Assembly (NCBI RefSeq): GCF_007993655.1
Contig: NZ_CP029077.1
Location: 800,744 to 864,743 of the forward strand
Length of the DNA: 64,000 nt
Direction: 5' to 3'
Source: Candidatus Deianiraea vastatrix
Lineage (GTDB): Bacteria > Pseudomonadota > Alphaproteobacteria > Rickettsiales > Deianiraeaceae
The first letter of the stretch is position 1. Each line of letters opens with the position of its first letter. Positions 16,849 through 25,698 of the stretch are shown in pieces. The notes beneath the pieces were generated by a model. It saw only the letters and a program-made list of their open reading frames with translations, made no database searches and was not told the origin of the DNA. Both the position numbers and the translations under genes were made by a program.

Positions 16849-18165
16849 ATGCAAGAGCGTGGAATAATCGTTATTGGATGCGGGAAAACGGGTCATTCAT
16901 TTTGCAAAAAATTTGCAGATAGAAGGCTTTTTTTGTTTGATGATAAAATTGAAAATGCAAGAAAATTGGCGGAAAATTTTCCAAATTCACAACCCTTTTC
17001 CGATATTTCCGAAATTGCGCAGCTAAATATTGAATTTGCATTAATAAGCCCGGGAATTAGAACAAAATTCAATCCACATGCCATAATTTCGGCATTAAAA
17101 GCAAAAAATATTCCAATATTTTCGGACTTTGACATAATGTCTCAAAATATCGATAAAAAAACAAAAATCCTAGGTATTACCGGAACAAATGGAAAGTCAA
17201 CCACTACTGCTATGATGGCTTTTGTTTTGCAAAAACTTGGTAAAAATGCAATTGCATGCGGAAATATTGGAAATGCCGTTTTAGAGTGCGATTTTACAGG
17301 CGTTGACTATGTATGCCTTGAGGCGTCAAGTTATCAACTTGAAGTGTCAAATATCTCATTTTACGCAGGAATATTGCTTAATTTAAGCCAAGATCACCTA
17401 GACCATCACGGCACTATGCAGGCATATTTAGCGGAAAAAACAAAAGTCTTTACAAATCTTGCAATTGCAAGTGTAGACGACGAATATTGCAAATCTGCCA
17501 TTAAAAATGACTATATTACCTTTTCATGCAAGGAAGCCTTGAAAAGTGGATTTAGTTTCTATGAAAATGGCTTTTATTTAAACAAAAAGAAGTTAGATTG
17601 CGATATAAATCGGCTTTCTTTAAAGGGAATTCACAATATGCAAAATATACTTGCAGTAATGTCTTTTTGCCATAAAGAAGGCTTTGAAATTAGCGAAATC
17701 TGGGACGCAATATGCGATTTTAAAACTCTAAGACACAGAATGCAGGAGGTTCGTAAAATTGGTAATATAACCTTTATAAACGATAGTAAAGCCACAAATC
17801 CCGACTCTGTAAAATACGCACTTTCGTGCCTTGATGAAGTTTATTTAATAGCTGGAGGCGTGTCAAAATATCCCCATGCAATAAAGGAAATTGAAGAATT
17901 CTACCCAAAAATAAAAGCATTTTTCTTAATAGGGCAAGCGGCAGCTGAATTTAGCGACGATATTTGTGAAAATAAGCTAAAATTTATCTCGCAAACAATG
18001 GAAAAAGCAATATCTGATGCCTATAAATGCGTTATCCAAGATATTAAAAATCACAAAGTAAAAAATCCTATTATACTATTGTCCCCTCTTTGTGCAAGCT
18101 TTGATCAATATAAAAACTTTGAGGAAAGGGGTGATGATTTTGTAAATTTAGTTGAAAAATTATGA
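16849..18165 (+). CDS. murD: UDP-N-acetylmuramoyl-L-alanine--D-glutamate ligase MurD
   Basis: Adds D-glutamate to UDP-MurNAc-L-Ala in the cytoplasm. 438 residues. It starts with an N-terminal Rossmann-like segment (GIIVIGCGKTGHSFC) and has ATP loop GITGTNGKSTTTAMMAF near residue 115. LEASSYQLE and LNLSQDHLDHHGT follow, both MurD hallmarks, and the C-terminal domain has NDSKATNPDS and LSPLCASFDQYKNFEERGDDF. I took the ATG at 16849 because residues encoded upstream of it are a non-conserved AT-rich extension. Confidence 0.96.
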   Translation: MQERGIIVIGCGKTGHSFCKKFADRRLFLFDDKIENARKLAENFPNSQPFSDISEIAQLNIEFALISPGIRTKFNPHAIISALKAKNIPIFSDFDIMSQNIDKKTKILGITGTNGKSTTTAMMAFVLQKLGKNAIACGNIGNAVLECDFTGVDYVCLEASSYQLEVSNISFYAGILLNLSQDHLDHHGTMQAYLAEKTKVFTNLAIASVDDEYCKSAIKNDYITFSCKEALKSGFSFYENGFYLNKKKLDCDINRLSLKGIHNMQNILAVMSFCHKEGFEISEIWDAICDFKTLRHRMQEVRKIGNITFINDSKATNPDSVKYALSCLDEVYLIAGGVSKYPHAIKEIEEFYPKIKAFFLIGQAAAEFSDDICENKLKFISQTMEKAISDAYKCVIQDIKNHKVKNPIILLSPLCASFDQYKNFEERGDDFVNLVEKL

Positions 18166-18172
18166 TTATTTT

Positions 18173-18499
18173 ATGACAAAAAAGCGCGCAATTATTGAAA
18201 TGTTTAAATTTTGGGACTACAACATAATGCATTATGTAAATCTGTTGTTTTTAATTGCATTATTTATGTTTTTTTACTATCATTGCAATTGGACTGTCTC
18301 TAGAATATGCGATTTCTTCGCACCTTTTACAGACCTGCAAGCCATTTATTTCATTGGAAAATCAATGCAAAAAGTTCCAAATTCAATGATGACAAGAAGG
18401 CAATTTCGTGATATGCTAAGACATCGAAAAGTTGGCACTCAGTTTATATATATAAGCATTATTTTCTGGATGCTATCGCCTATTACATACAGCGAATAA
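18173..18499 (+). CDS. Hypothetical membrane protein
   Basis: About 108 residues, starting 7 bases after the murD stop on the same strand, so likely in its transcript. Two hydrophobic stretches are visible (about 20-42, LLFLIALFMFFYYH, and 85-103, FIYISIIFWMLS). They are separated by a basic loop with MMTRRQFRDMLRHRKVG. The frame extends upstream to a TTG inside murD, but the ATG at 18173 is the better start. No family recognised. Confidence 0.5.
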   Translation: MTKKRAIIEMFKFWDYNIMHYVNLLFLIALFMFFYYHCNWTVSRICDFFAPFTDLQAIYFIGKSMQKVPNSMMTRRQFRDMLRHRKVGTQFIYISIIFWMLSPITYSE

Positions 18500-18522
18500 T
18501 TTTGCCTTTAATTGTCAGATCT

Positions 18523-18600
18523 TTTACCACTACAAAACAGATAAAATTTCCAATACATCAATTACATACATCACTTTATCCAATGCAACAAAGTGGTAAA
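18523..18600. repeat. Widely spaced inverted repeat
   Basis: TTTACCACT (18523-18531) and its exact reverse complement AGTGGTAAA (18592-18600) flank 60 bases between the stops of two convergent genes. It could act as a bidirectional terminator stem, but the long loop makes this uncertain. Confidence 0.3.
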
Positions 18601-18613
18601 TATCTTTATTAAA

Positions 18614-18856
18614 TCATCCTCTTGCCTTTCCTTGCAGTGGAGTATTGAGTGATGCGACAGCATTCATATCAAATTTCATACCATCTGCATTTAATTTTTG
18701 AAATCCAGTGCTTATTTCCGGCCATTTTATAGTTGCACCCTGAGATATTGGAGCATTAAGTAAATTTGTGGAAATATTCATACCGCCAAGAGCACTTGGT
18801 AAACTTTGTCCGCCAATAGCAGTAAGTGGCGATTGATCTGAGCCATGAATAGCCAT
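18614..18856 (-). CDS. Small hypothetical protein, Gly/Ser/Asn-rich
   Basis: About 80 residues from ATG at 18856, hydrophilic and without a membrane segment. It opens MAIHGSDQSPLTAIGG and ends LNTPLQGKARG. The frame upstream to 18907 is AT-rich and unlikely to be translated. I see no known family. Gly, Ser and Ala content is above its neighbours and the ending again contains QG. It converges on the hypothetical gene ending at 18499. Confidence 0.4.
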   Translation of the reverse strand: MAIHGSDQSPLTAIGGQSLPSALGGMNISTNLLNAPISQGATIKWPEISTGFQKLNADGMKFDMNAVASLNTPLQGKARG

Positions 18857-18949
18857 AATAGATATATAATTAACACGAAATTTTATATATTTTTTTTTAA
18901 AAATCAAGTACTTTTTTTTGCATAACAGTCATTTTTTGTAATCGCCATA

Positions 18950-19014
18950 TTATTTCACTTTAATCTGCAATTGAAAACAATTTGCTTCCATGAAAAAAAA
19001 TCGTGGTTTATAGG
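18950..19014. repeat. Direct repeat, copy 1 (about 65 bp)
   Basis: Starts TTATTTCACTTTAATCTG and ends GTGGTTTATAGG. It matches copy 2 at 19064-19127 with one substitution and small length changes in the A run. It includes the near-palindrome CAATTGAAAACAATTTG. It lies in the 299-bp gene-free stretch 18857-19155 between the small gene and proA. Confidence 0.8.
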
Positions 19015-19063
19015 GTGTAAAATTTGATGATAAAAATGAAAAAATCCAAGTACCAGAAAGGCT

Positions 19064-19127
19064 TTATTTCACTTTAATCTGGAATTGAAAACAATTTGCT
19101 TCCATAAAAAAAATCGTGGTTTATAGG
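19064..19127. repeat. Direct repeat, copy 2 (about 64 bp)
   Basis: Second copy of the 18950 repeat, 114 bases downstream. The two copies are separated by 49 unrelated bases. The repeat ends 29 bases before the proA stop codon on the opposite strand, so it sits in the proA 3' trailer. Confidence 0.8.
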
Positions 19128-19155
19128 ATTGGAAAGTTAAAAAAAAATCCAGATT

Positions 19156-20385
19156 TTATCGCGTTGCGCCATCACTTTTTATAATCCACTTGTAAGTTGT
19201 GAGTTCGTCTAATGCAAATGGGCCGCGGGCGTGTAATTTTTGTGTTGAAATGCCAATTTCTGCTGCCATGTCAAAGCAACCGCCGTCAGTAAATGCGGTT
19301 GATGTATTGTGATAAACGCAGGCTGCATCGACGTTCTTTAGGAAAAATGCGGCACGATCTTCATCTTGCGTAATTATTGCCTCGCTGTGTTTTGACGAAA
19401 ATTTTTCAATATGACTAATGGCTTCTTCAATACTGGTGGTGGTTTTTATCGCTATTTTCATGCTTAAAAACTCCGTTCCAAAATGCTCATCACTTGCAAG
19501 TTTTACATTTGGAAAGCCGGAAAGTGCAGCAAAAGCCTTGGAATCTGCGAAAATTTCAACATTTTTTTCTATCATTGGCTTGCATATTTCACCGATTTTA
19601 TCTAGCATTTTATGGGAAATCACAATGCAATCAACGCTATTACAAACGCTGACACGACGCATTTTTCCATTTGCAATCGTCTTTTTTGCAATTTCAACAT
19701 CGGCACCTTCATCAACATAAACATGCACAACTCCAGCGCCAGTCTCAATTACAGGCACTTTTGCGTTTTCGCGAACGAAGTTTATCAGCCCTTTTCCCCC
19801 GCGCGGAATGCAGACATCGACGATATTTTGGGCGGTAATTAGCGCTAAAGTTGCATCGCTTGATGACGGTAAAAGCGTTATGCAACCTGTGTTTATGCCA
19901 TGTTTTTGTAGTATATTTTTCGCAATTTTTACAAGTATTGCATTTGAAAAATCGGCCTCATCAGAGCCCTTAAGTAAGCATACATTCTGGGTTTTTATGC
20001 AAATTGAAATAGCATCTGCCGTGACATTTGGGCGAGATTCGTAAATTATGCCGACTATTCCAAGTGGGGTGCGGATTTTTTTGATTTCAAGACCTGCGCT
20101 TGTTGTTTTTTCGTCAAGAACTTTGTCGCATCTAAAAGTTGATTGGGCAATTTTTAAAACATCCGATGCAATCGAGGAAATTCGCTCTTTATTAAGCAGC
20201 AATCTGTCGTATTTCGGGTTTTCTTTGTCCATTTTTGCAAGATCCTTGGCATTTTCTGTAATTATTGCATCGCAATTGTCTAAAATTTCTGAGGAATAAT
20301 CGCTTAAAATCGCAAAAATTTGCTCAAAAGATGCGTTTTGTATGTCTTTTTTTGCGCCAAGTGCGGCTTTAAAAATGCTTTCCAT
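19156..20385 (-). CDS. proA: Glutamate-5-semialdehyde dehydrogenase (gamma-glutamyl phosphate reductase)
   Basis: Second enzyme of proline synthesis, reducing gamma-glutamyl phosphate with NADPH. 409 residues, full family length. Visible marks are the Rossmann-side segment TPLGIVGIIYESRPNVTADA, LLKGSDEADFSNAIL, the PRGGKGLINFV segment and the catalytic-Cys region RRVSVCNSVDCIV. The C-terminal FTDGGCFDMAAEIGISTQKLHARGP is also characteristic but is broken up here only for naming. It lies downstream of proC and proB on the same strand, with the DUF2335 module between. Confidence 0.96.
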   Translation of the reverse strand: MESIFKAALGAKKDIQNASFEQIFAILSDYSSEILDNCDAIITENAKDLAKMDKENPKYDRLLLNKERISSIASDVLKIAQSTFRCDKVLDEKTTSAGLEIKKIRTPLGIVGIIYESRPNVTADAISICIKTQNVCLLKGSDEADFSNAILVKIAKNILQKHGINTGCITLLPSSSDATLALITAQNIVDVCIPRGGKGLINFVRENAKVPVIETGAGVVHVYVDEGADVEIAKKTIANGKMRRVSVCNSVDCIVISHKMLDKIGEICKPMIEKNVEIFADSKAFAALSGFPNVKLASDEHFGTEFLSMKIAIKTTTSIEEAISHIEKFSSKHSEAIITQDEDRAAFFLKNVDAACVYHNTSTAFTDGGCFDMAAEIGISTQKLHARGPFALDELTTYKWIIKSDGATR

Positions 20386-20607
20386 AAAACCATAATTTTC
20401 TAGATTGTAACTGCGAAATTTTTAAATGCAAGGGGAAAGTTTGTATATCGCAAATATTGCAAAAAGCGCAGGCGGAAGCAAAAAAGGTGAAAATTTCCAA
20501 ATCACCACAATTGCACTGTATATTACTTTTCCGCGCTCCGTTTTCTCATAAAACACACCTTTTACTTTACGCACGGCAAAGCGGCGAATTTCGTATTTGT
20601 AGCAAAA

Positions 20608-20994
20608 CTATTTTTTACCAAAATAATGATTTATTAGCTGCTGAATAAAAGGTAAAATTGCGATAAATGAACTTAAAATCATTGCACTTGGTGTTTCTAA
20701 TTTGCCATGCCATAAAAGTACTGCAAAAATTAGTAATAATGAGAAATGTATAAAAGTTTTGTGATTTCTGTCTTTTTTTCTAACATCAATCATTCCTTTT
20801 AATGCTTCTTTTTTAATTTTTGTTTCTTCAGATGCTAGTTCAAAAATTTTATGTTTTGCATCTGGATATATTTCAACATATTTTTTAAACTCATCTGCAC
20901 TTGGAAGTGGTCCAGAGGAAATCTTTTGTTGTGTCAAATCAATTTCTCCATTGTCTTTTTTAGTTATTTTGGTATTTTCTTTACTATGAGACAT
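20608..20994 (-). CDS. DUF2335 family membrane protein
   Basis: About 128 residues. The central signature GPLPSADEFKKYVEIYPDAK followed by HKIFELASEE matches DUF2335, a family of small predicted membrane proteins often found in mobile or defence-linked contexts. Two C-terminal hydrophobic segments follow (FIHFSLLLIFAVLLW and SAMILSSFIAILPFI). The N-terminus is charged. The ATG at 20994 overlaps the end of the upstream small gene by 11 bases, indicating translational coupling. Its function is unknown; the family name is from established knowledge. Confidence 0.7.
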   Translation of the reverse strand: MSHSKENTKITKKDNGEIDLTQQKISSGPLPSADEFKKYVEIYPDAKHKIFELASEETKIKKEALKGMIDVRKKDRNHKTFIHFSLLLIFAVLLWHGKLETPSAMILSSFIAILPFIQQLINHYFGKK

Positions 20995-21262
20995 ACTTTT
21001 CTTTAAATACATTCACCGCCTTATCGAAGTATGAGCGAATACTTTTTGCTGCAATTGGATCTTTCAAGAAATGGTATTGTGCAAAATAATCACTTTGCAC
21101 AAATCCCATATAATCTGGAGTTATGTCATTTTGCAAAGCAAGAATAATTTCATCAGGATCGAATAAATTTACATTAAAACCACGATCTGTATTTGTTGTT
21201 GCAGTATTTTTTTCTGCTTTAATCTTCTTATTTTTCAATTTAATATGTTTATTTTTGATCAT
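20984..21262 (-). CDS. Small basic hypothetical protein coupled to DUF2335
   Basis: 92 residues, with a Lys-rich N-terminus (MIKNKHIKLKNKKIKAEK) and a more ordered part with NVNLFDPDEIILALQNDI and KDPIAAKSIRSYFDKAV. No membrane segment. It overlaps the DUF2335 gene and so forms a two-gene unit inserted between proB and proA. The pattern of a small soluble partner next to a membrane protein resembles toxin-antitoxin or effector pairs, but I cannot assign it. Confidence 0.5.
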   Translation of the reverse strand: MIKNKHIKLKNKKIKAEKNTATTNTDRGFNVNLFDPDEIILALQNDITPDYMGFVQSDYFAQYHFLKDPIAAKSIRSYFDKAVNVFKEKYVS

Positions 21263-21424
21263 AAAAAATATAAAATAATAATTAATTATTAATTAATGCT
21301 TATAAAAAAATAAATGTCAATATGGAAGCAAAAAATATTATTAAATTATTGTTACTCAAATCTGCTTTTTTAAAAGAGATTAATATATCATCTTTATAAA
21401 ATAATCATTCATTACAACAAAACA

Positions 21425-22459
21425 CTAAAATATCGCAATATATTCATATCGCATAAAGGGTTTTTCGTTTTGCTTGCCTATCACATTTGAAAGCGCGTCG
21501 CTTGAATATCTTGCAAGTCCATAGCCGATTAGGGTTTTATCTTCGGTTTTTATTGCAATAAGGTCGTTTTTTTGGAAAGTTCCTGTAAAAGACGTGATGC
21601 CTACTGGTAAAATCGAGAAAATCGTGCTTGAATTTTGTATAGTTTGCCAAAGTCGATCGTTAATTATAATCTCGCCATAAACATTCACACCTGCGTCAAA
21701 AGCAAGATGGCGACGCAGTTTATCGGCTTTAGTGTCTCGTGCGGGAATGAAAGTTGTTCCGATATTTTCACCCATTACAACCCTTGCCATAACATTTTCA
21801 ACTAAAACATTGCAAATAGTCGTGGAAATGCCAAGTTTTGCAAGCTTTCGTGCGGTTTTTACCTTGCTTTGCATCCCGCCTCTGCCCATATTGCTTTTTG
21901 CATCGCCAATATTTGTCTCGTCAGTGTATAAAATTTTGTCTAAAACCTTGCGATTTGGCGAGGAAAAATCGTCATAAACGCCATCAACATTAGTTAAAAT
22001 TATCAGCTTGTCTGCATTCATTATGCTTGCAAGAGTGCCGGCAATTTCGTCATTATCCGTAAACATCAAGCTGCGAAGCGCTATACTGTCATTTTCATTT
22101 ACAACCGGAATTATGTTTTTTCGCGCAAGCATTTCGCTTATCATGTTCGTTAAATTGTCAATCTCCATGCGGGATTCTACATCTTTTTTCGTCATTAAAA
22201 TCTGCCCAACGAAATAATTATGCGATGTGAACTCAAATTGATACCTCTTAATCAGCCCAATTTGCCCTATACTTGCTAAAATCTGCTTTTCAACAGGCGT
22301 ACTTCCAAGCGACGGATTTGCAGCCCTTCCCATTCCAACTGCCCCAGAGCTTACAATAATAACATCATGCCCTAAATCCTTGATAGCAACTGCATCTTTT
22401 ACGATTTTTGGAATATTTCCTATAACGCTATCTGTTCCGATTTTTATTACTATTAACAT
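21425..22459 (-). CDS. proB: Glutamate 5-kinase
   Basis: First enzyme of proline synthesis, phosphorylating glutamate. 344 residues: amino-acid-kinase domain (about 1-240) with VIKIGTDSV, VSSGAVGMGR, PVVNENDSIA, FTDNDEIAGTLAS and MGRGGMQSKV. A PUA domain follows (about 255-335). The PUA domain is normally needed for proline feedback control, so such regulation is plausible. It lies 47 bases downstream of proC on the same strand. Confidence 0.95.
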   Translation of the reverse strand: MLIVIKIGTDSVIGNIPKIVKDAVAIKDLGHDVIIVSSGAVGMGRAANPSLGSTPVEKQILASIGQIGLIKRYQFEFTSHNYFVGQILMTKKDVESRMEIDNLTNMISEMLARKNIIPVVNENDSIALRSLMFTDNDEIAGTLASIMNADKLIILTNVDGVYDDFSSPNRKVLDKILYTDETNIGDAKSNMGRGGMQSKVKTARKLAKLGISTTICNVLVENVMARVVMGENIGTTFIPARDTKADKLRRHLAFDAGVNVYGEIIINDRLWQTIQNSSTIFSILPVGITSFTGTFQKNDLIAIKTEDKTLIGYGLARYSSDALSNVIGKQNEKPFMRYEYIAIF

Positions 22460-22506
22460 ACATTAAATAAACGATTTATAATGAGATTTGAGTTCTAAAA
22501 ATGCAA

Positions 22507-23274
22507 TTATTTGCATAAATCTTTGCTTATTTCATTTAGTCGCTCCATAGCGGAATTTATACCCTCTGTAACGCCATTTTCCATAATTGGTTTCATAACT
22601 TTAAGTGCGGCCTCGGTGACTCCCGCTTTGCTTGCAATGCGTGAAATAGCCTCATCAAAGCTCATTTTTTCAGATAAATCAACTGCATTTTGCATTAACT
22701 TACGCACAAGCTTGTCGTTTCCTTGTGTTAAATAAAGGCGGTCAAACATTATCTTTGCAAGAAGCAGAAAATATGCAATTCCACAGCCGGTAATTGGTGT
22801 AAAAGTGTCTACAAATTTGTCAATATCAACATAAATACATTCATTTACGCCTCCGAAAATATTTTCCACAAACTCCTTGCTAAAATCAGTTTGTACCCCA
22901 TCGTATATAGCATTAATGCCACCTGATTCAAGCATCATTCCAAGATTTGGCATAACGCGAATAAATTTGCTAGTTTTTGTAATCTTTTTTGCAAGATATG
23001 CAGCGTTAATTCCAGCCATTATCGATACAACTATTGTGTTTTCATTGCAGATTTTTGCAATTTCGTCCGCAATGTCACCAAAATGCTGAGGCTTTACCGC
23101 AATAATTACGATGTCAAAATCGATATTTGCAATCTGCTTAAAATCATTAAAACACTTTACGCCATCTTTTTTAATCTCAATTTTCTCAATTAGCGTCACC
23201 TCTTTGTAAAACTTTAGGCAATTTTCAAGAACAGGAGTTCCCATTGATCCGCATCCTATCTGCAATATTTTCAT
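22507..23274 (-). CDS. proC: Pyrroline-5-carboxylate reductase
   Basis: Last step of proline synthesis, NAD(P)H-dependent. About 255 residues. The N-terminal Rossmann motif is ILQIGCGSMGTPVL, next is VKPQHF and SIMAGI, and the C-terminal dimer domain has TPITGCGIAYFLLL and TEAALKVM. I chose ATG 23274 because it starts directly with MKILQIGCGSMG; an upstream start at 23307 adds eleven unconserved residues. It is the first gene of a proC-proB-(DUF2335 pair)-proA string on the minus strand. Confidence 0.93.
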   Translation of the reverse strand: MKILQIGCGSMGTPVLENCLKFYKEVTLIEKIEIKKDGVKCFNDFKQIANIDFDIVIIAVKPQHFGDIADEIAKICNENTIVVSIMAGINAAYLAKKITKTSKFIRVMPNLGMMLESGGINAIYDGVQTDFSKEFVENIFGGVNECIYVDIDKFVDTFTPITGCGIAYFLLLAKIMFDRLYLTQGNDKLVRKLMQNAVDLSEKMSFDEAISRIASKAGVTEAALKVMKPIMENGVTEGINSAMERLNEISKDLCK

Positions 23275-23355
23275 AAATTTATCAAATTTTGACGAAGTAT
23301 AATACAAAATAAATTATATGCAATAAGAAAGTTTGCAACTTAATTCAAACTAAAT

Positions 23356-24744
23356 CTAACCTTGTTGCATATTGTTACCCTTCTTTTTCTTCTTCTTTCT
23401 TTCTACCTCATTTGCTGTGTTCGGATTTACAGCATTATTTTTTTTATTATTTTTTGTATTCCCATAAAGAGGATCATGATAAATCCCTTGAGCTGCAAAT
23501 TGATTAATACAATCATCCTCTTTAACTTCGATTTGTTGTTGTTTGTAAATCTCTTGCTTTTTATAAGGACTTTGTTGCTTTTTTAAACTTTGCGTAATAT
23601 GAGAATTTCCGAGCTCAGACCTTGGATTCTGCTGTTGTTGTTGCTGTTGTTGCTGTTGTTGTTGCCGTTTTTCAAATTTTTCATATTCTGCAGCGGTCAT
23701 TTGTAAATCTTTCCCACTTTTTCCAACCTTCATCGGCTGATCATTATTATTTTGAGCAACCTCATAACCCTCTATCATATTAGTAAACAATTCTGGATTT
23801 TCAGCATATTTTTGATCAAGATGCTTCTCCTTATATAATCCTTCAATAGTCTTTGTTGCCTCTTTATTACCATTAAATTTGTGATTAAAAAAATTCTCAT
23901 AATCTTTATGTGCAGAAAAAGTTTTAACATGACAAGCGTTATCACCTTTTAATAAAAATATATGGCGCGTCTGCCCGTTGCTTTCCTTAAGACAGAGAAT
24001 TTTAAAATCCTTCTTAACATCATTTTTACCATTATATGGCGCATATTGACAACACTCAAGACCATTAAAGTTAATACCAATGCCATCATTTGGATACAAA
24101 AATTTAATATCTCTTGATGCACTTGCACCACTTGGTTGAACATTCACGCTATTACTGATATATGGTTTATGCTTTTCACTTTGCTTCTTCATTCCCTCTT
24201 CATGTTTTCTTTGCTCTGCAAGTCTTTTCTCTTCTTGAGATTGACGCTGATATTTGTGATATTCTTCTATATTAATAATATTTTCTTGCGTATCTTGTTT
24301 TGTAACAATTTCCAGTGGCTGCGGTTTCTCCGATCTAAATAATATCTTTATTGGTCTCATTCGCGTTACATCGCATGACAGACCCTTGACAAGTAATGAT
24401 TCTGCCATCAAAGAGTACGCTTGCATGGTAGTGGCTATTATTTGTGGAATTAAGACCGATGATTTATCAATACAATCTGCAAAGCTATTGAATAATTCTT
24501 CTATTATACCTTCTATATTAAATTTGTTATCCTTTTTACATTTTTCGATAACATAATCAGGAGCGTATCCTCCTCCTAAATTCATATTCATTTCAAACCA
24601 AGTATTTAAAACTTCTTTAGAGATTAAACTGTCCTCCCCAATAATGTCTATTTCCTTTCCACGATACTTCACTTTATTTGGAAATCCCATACCTTTAAAT
24701 ATCGCTGTATATTTTCCTATGGATATCTTGTTATTCGGACACAT
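23356..24744 (-). CDS. Gln-rich protein with Q12 tract and QQG tail
   Basis: 462 residues of no recognised family. The N-terminal about 150 residues look globular (GKYTAIFKGMGFPNKVKYRG, SLLVKGLSCDVTRM). Then follows a charged, Gln/Lys/Glu-rich part (EEKRLAEQRKHEEGMKKQSE), a second globular stretch (LYPNDGIGINFNGLECCQYA), a run of 12 Gln (CAA/CAG codons) and a Lys-rich tail ending KKKKKKGNNMQQG. It is the second gene of an operon, 2 bases after the preceding stop. The QQG ending recalls the protein at 7491. Secretion or host interaction is only a guess. Confidence 0.65.
   Translation of the reverse strand: MCPNNKISIGKYTAIFKGMGFPNKVKYRGKEIDIIGEDSLISKEVLNTWFEMNMNLGGGYAPDYVIEKCKKDNKFNIEGIIEELFNSFADCIDKSSVLIPQIIATTMQAYSLMAESLLVKGLSCDVTRMRPIKILFRSEKPQPLEIVTKQDTQENIINIEEYHKYQRQSQEEKRLAEQRKHEEGMKKQSEKHKPYISNSVNVQPSGASASRDIKFLYPNDGIGINFNGLECCQYAPYNGKNDVKKDFKILCLKESNGQTRHIFLLKGDNACHVKTFSAHKDYENFFNHKFNGNKEATKTIEGLYKEKHLDQKYAENPELFTNMIEGYEVAQNNNDQPMKVGKSGKDLQMTAAEYEKFEKRQQQQQQQQQQQQNPRSELGNSHITQSLKKQQSPYKKQEIYKQQQIEVKEDDCINQFAAQGIYHDPLYGNTKNNKKNNAVNPNTANEVERKKKKKKGNNMQQG
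23629..23664 (-). repeat. CAA/CAG trinucleotide tract encoding Q12
   Basis: Twelve consecutive Gln codons (on the plus strand CTG or TTG triplets). They are mixed CAA and CAG, so it is an imperfect microsatellite and may be less prone to slippage than a pure one. Confidence 0.9.
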
Positions 24745-24746
24745 GC

Positions 24747-25631
24747 TTAAAATAAGTGCCCCAAATTCCTCTGCATTAAAAGGTTGATCCGTATTTTTAT
24801 GTTTTCTTGCTTTACCAAAATACTTGCCATATCGCGTACAGTCGCCTCAGAGATTGTCAATAACATAGATGCTGCTATGAAGATATTAGCCGCATTGCAC
24901 ATATTTGCGTTTAATTCATTAGCTAAATCGGTACATTTTTTGCTGATTTCGTTTAATGATTGTAATTTGTTGTTCAAAACAGGATTTTGGTTTATTACAC
25001 TTTCTATGTTTGCATTTTGATTATTATCAAGACAAGATGCCTTCAATGAAAACGAGATACACAACTCACAAAAACACCGATTTATATGGACAAGTAAAAC
25101 AGTATATATAACACTATTTGATTCTAAGTACTCCTTTACATACCCATGACATTGGCGTATTATAGACATTGCATTTCTCATATCCATTGTCCTGCCACCA
25201 TTTAAATCAGACTTGCCTAAAATTAAGTTACTAAACTCTTCCTCAATCTTATTCTTCAGTTTGACTGAATTGTCATCCAATGTCGCATTATTGGATATCT
25301 GTAACGCCCTTTCGGTAAAATTAATTACAAGCTGCATTATGTTACATTGAAGGTCGGTCATCCCATCCTTTAGTGTTTTTTTGCGTTCGCTATCTTGTTC
25401 ATCTTTTGTTGTTGAAATGGATTTGAAAGTATTCATATTACTTATTTGCCGAGAATTTAAAATGAGTATTTCCATCAAGATTGAGTTCATATAGTCTGCA
25501 TACTTTTCCTCCTCTTTTAGCTTGGCCTCCTCCTGTATCCTTTTTTCTTGCTCCTCTTTCTGTTTTTGATGTTCAGCTCTTTTTATTGCTCTCTGTCTTT
25601 GCGCATTATTGTATCCTTTTTGTTTTGGCAT
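24747..25631 (-). CDS. Coiled-coil/helical hypothetical protein, first gene of the Gln-rich operon
   Basis: 294 residues. The N-terminal 45 are very basic and acidic with Gln (QRQRAIKRAEHQKQKEEQEK), a likely coiled coil. The rest appears helical with Asn, Cys and Met, e.g. YTVLLVHINRCFCELCISFS and NAANIFIAASMLLTISEATV. No signal peptide and no clear membrane anchor. It is preceded by a near-consensus promoter and followed after 2 bases by the Q12 gene. The two proteins are likely to act together; their function is unknown. Confidence 0.6.
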   Translation of the reverse strand: MPKQKGYNNAQRQRAIKRAEHQKQKEEQEKRIQEEAKLKEEEKYADYMNSILMEILILNSRQISNMNTFKSISTTKDEQDSERKKTLKDGMTDLQCNIMQLVINFTERALQISNNATLDDNSVKLKNKIEEEFSNLILGKSDLNGGRTMDMRNAMSIIRQCHGYVKEYLESNSVIYTVLLVHINRCFCELCISFSLKASCLDNNQNANIESVINQNPVLNNKLQSLNEISKKCTDLANELNANMCNAANIFIAASMLLTISEATVRDMASILVKQENIKIRINLLMQRNLGHLF

Positions 25632-25653
25632 ATTTTAATAAAATTACAAATTG

Positions 25654-25681
25654 ATTATAATAAACAATTATTAATTGTCAA
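25654..25681 (-). promoter_or_regulatory. Consensus promoter of the Gln-rich operon
   Basis: On the minus strand, -35 TTGACA (25681-25676), 16-base spacer, -10 TATAAT (25659-25654), about 22 bases before the ATG at 25631. Together with the equally perfect promoter of the other Gln-rich gene (8240-8268) it suggests strong constitutive expression of this class. Confidence 0.75.
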
Positions 25682-25698
25682 TTGCAAAGTGCTTAGAT

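Noticed and set aside
18950-19127. The direct repeats as ends of an insertion sequence
   Set aside because: They are direct, not inverted, only 49 bases apart, and there is no transposase frame nearby.
23629-23664. The CTG/TTG tract as the start of a CRISPR array or other spaced repeat
   Set aside because: It is a simple trinucleotide run encoding Gln, with no spacers.
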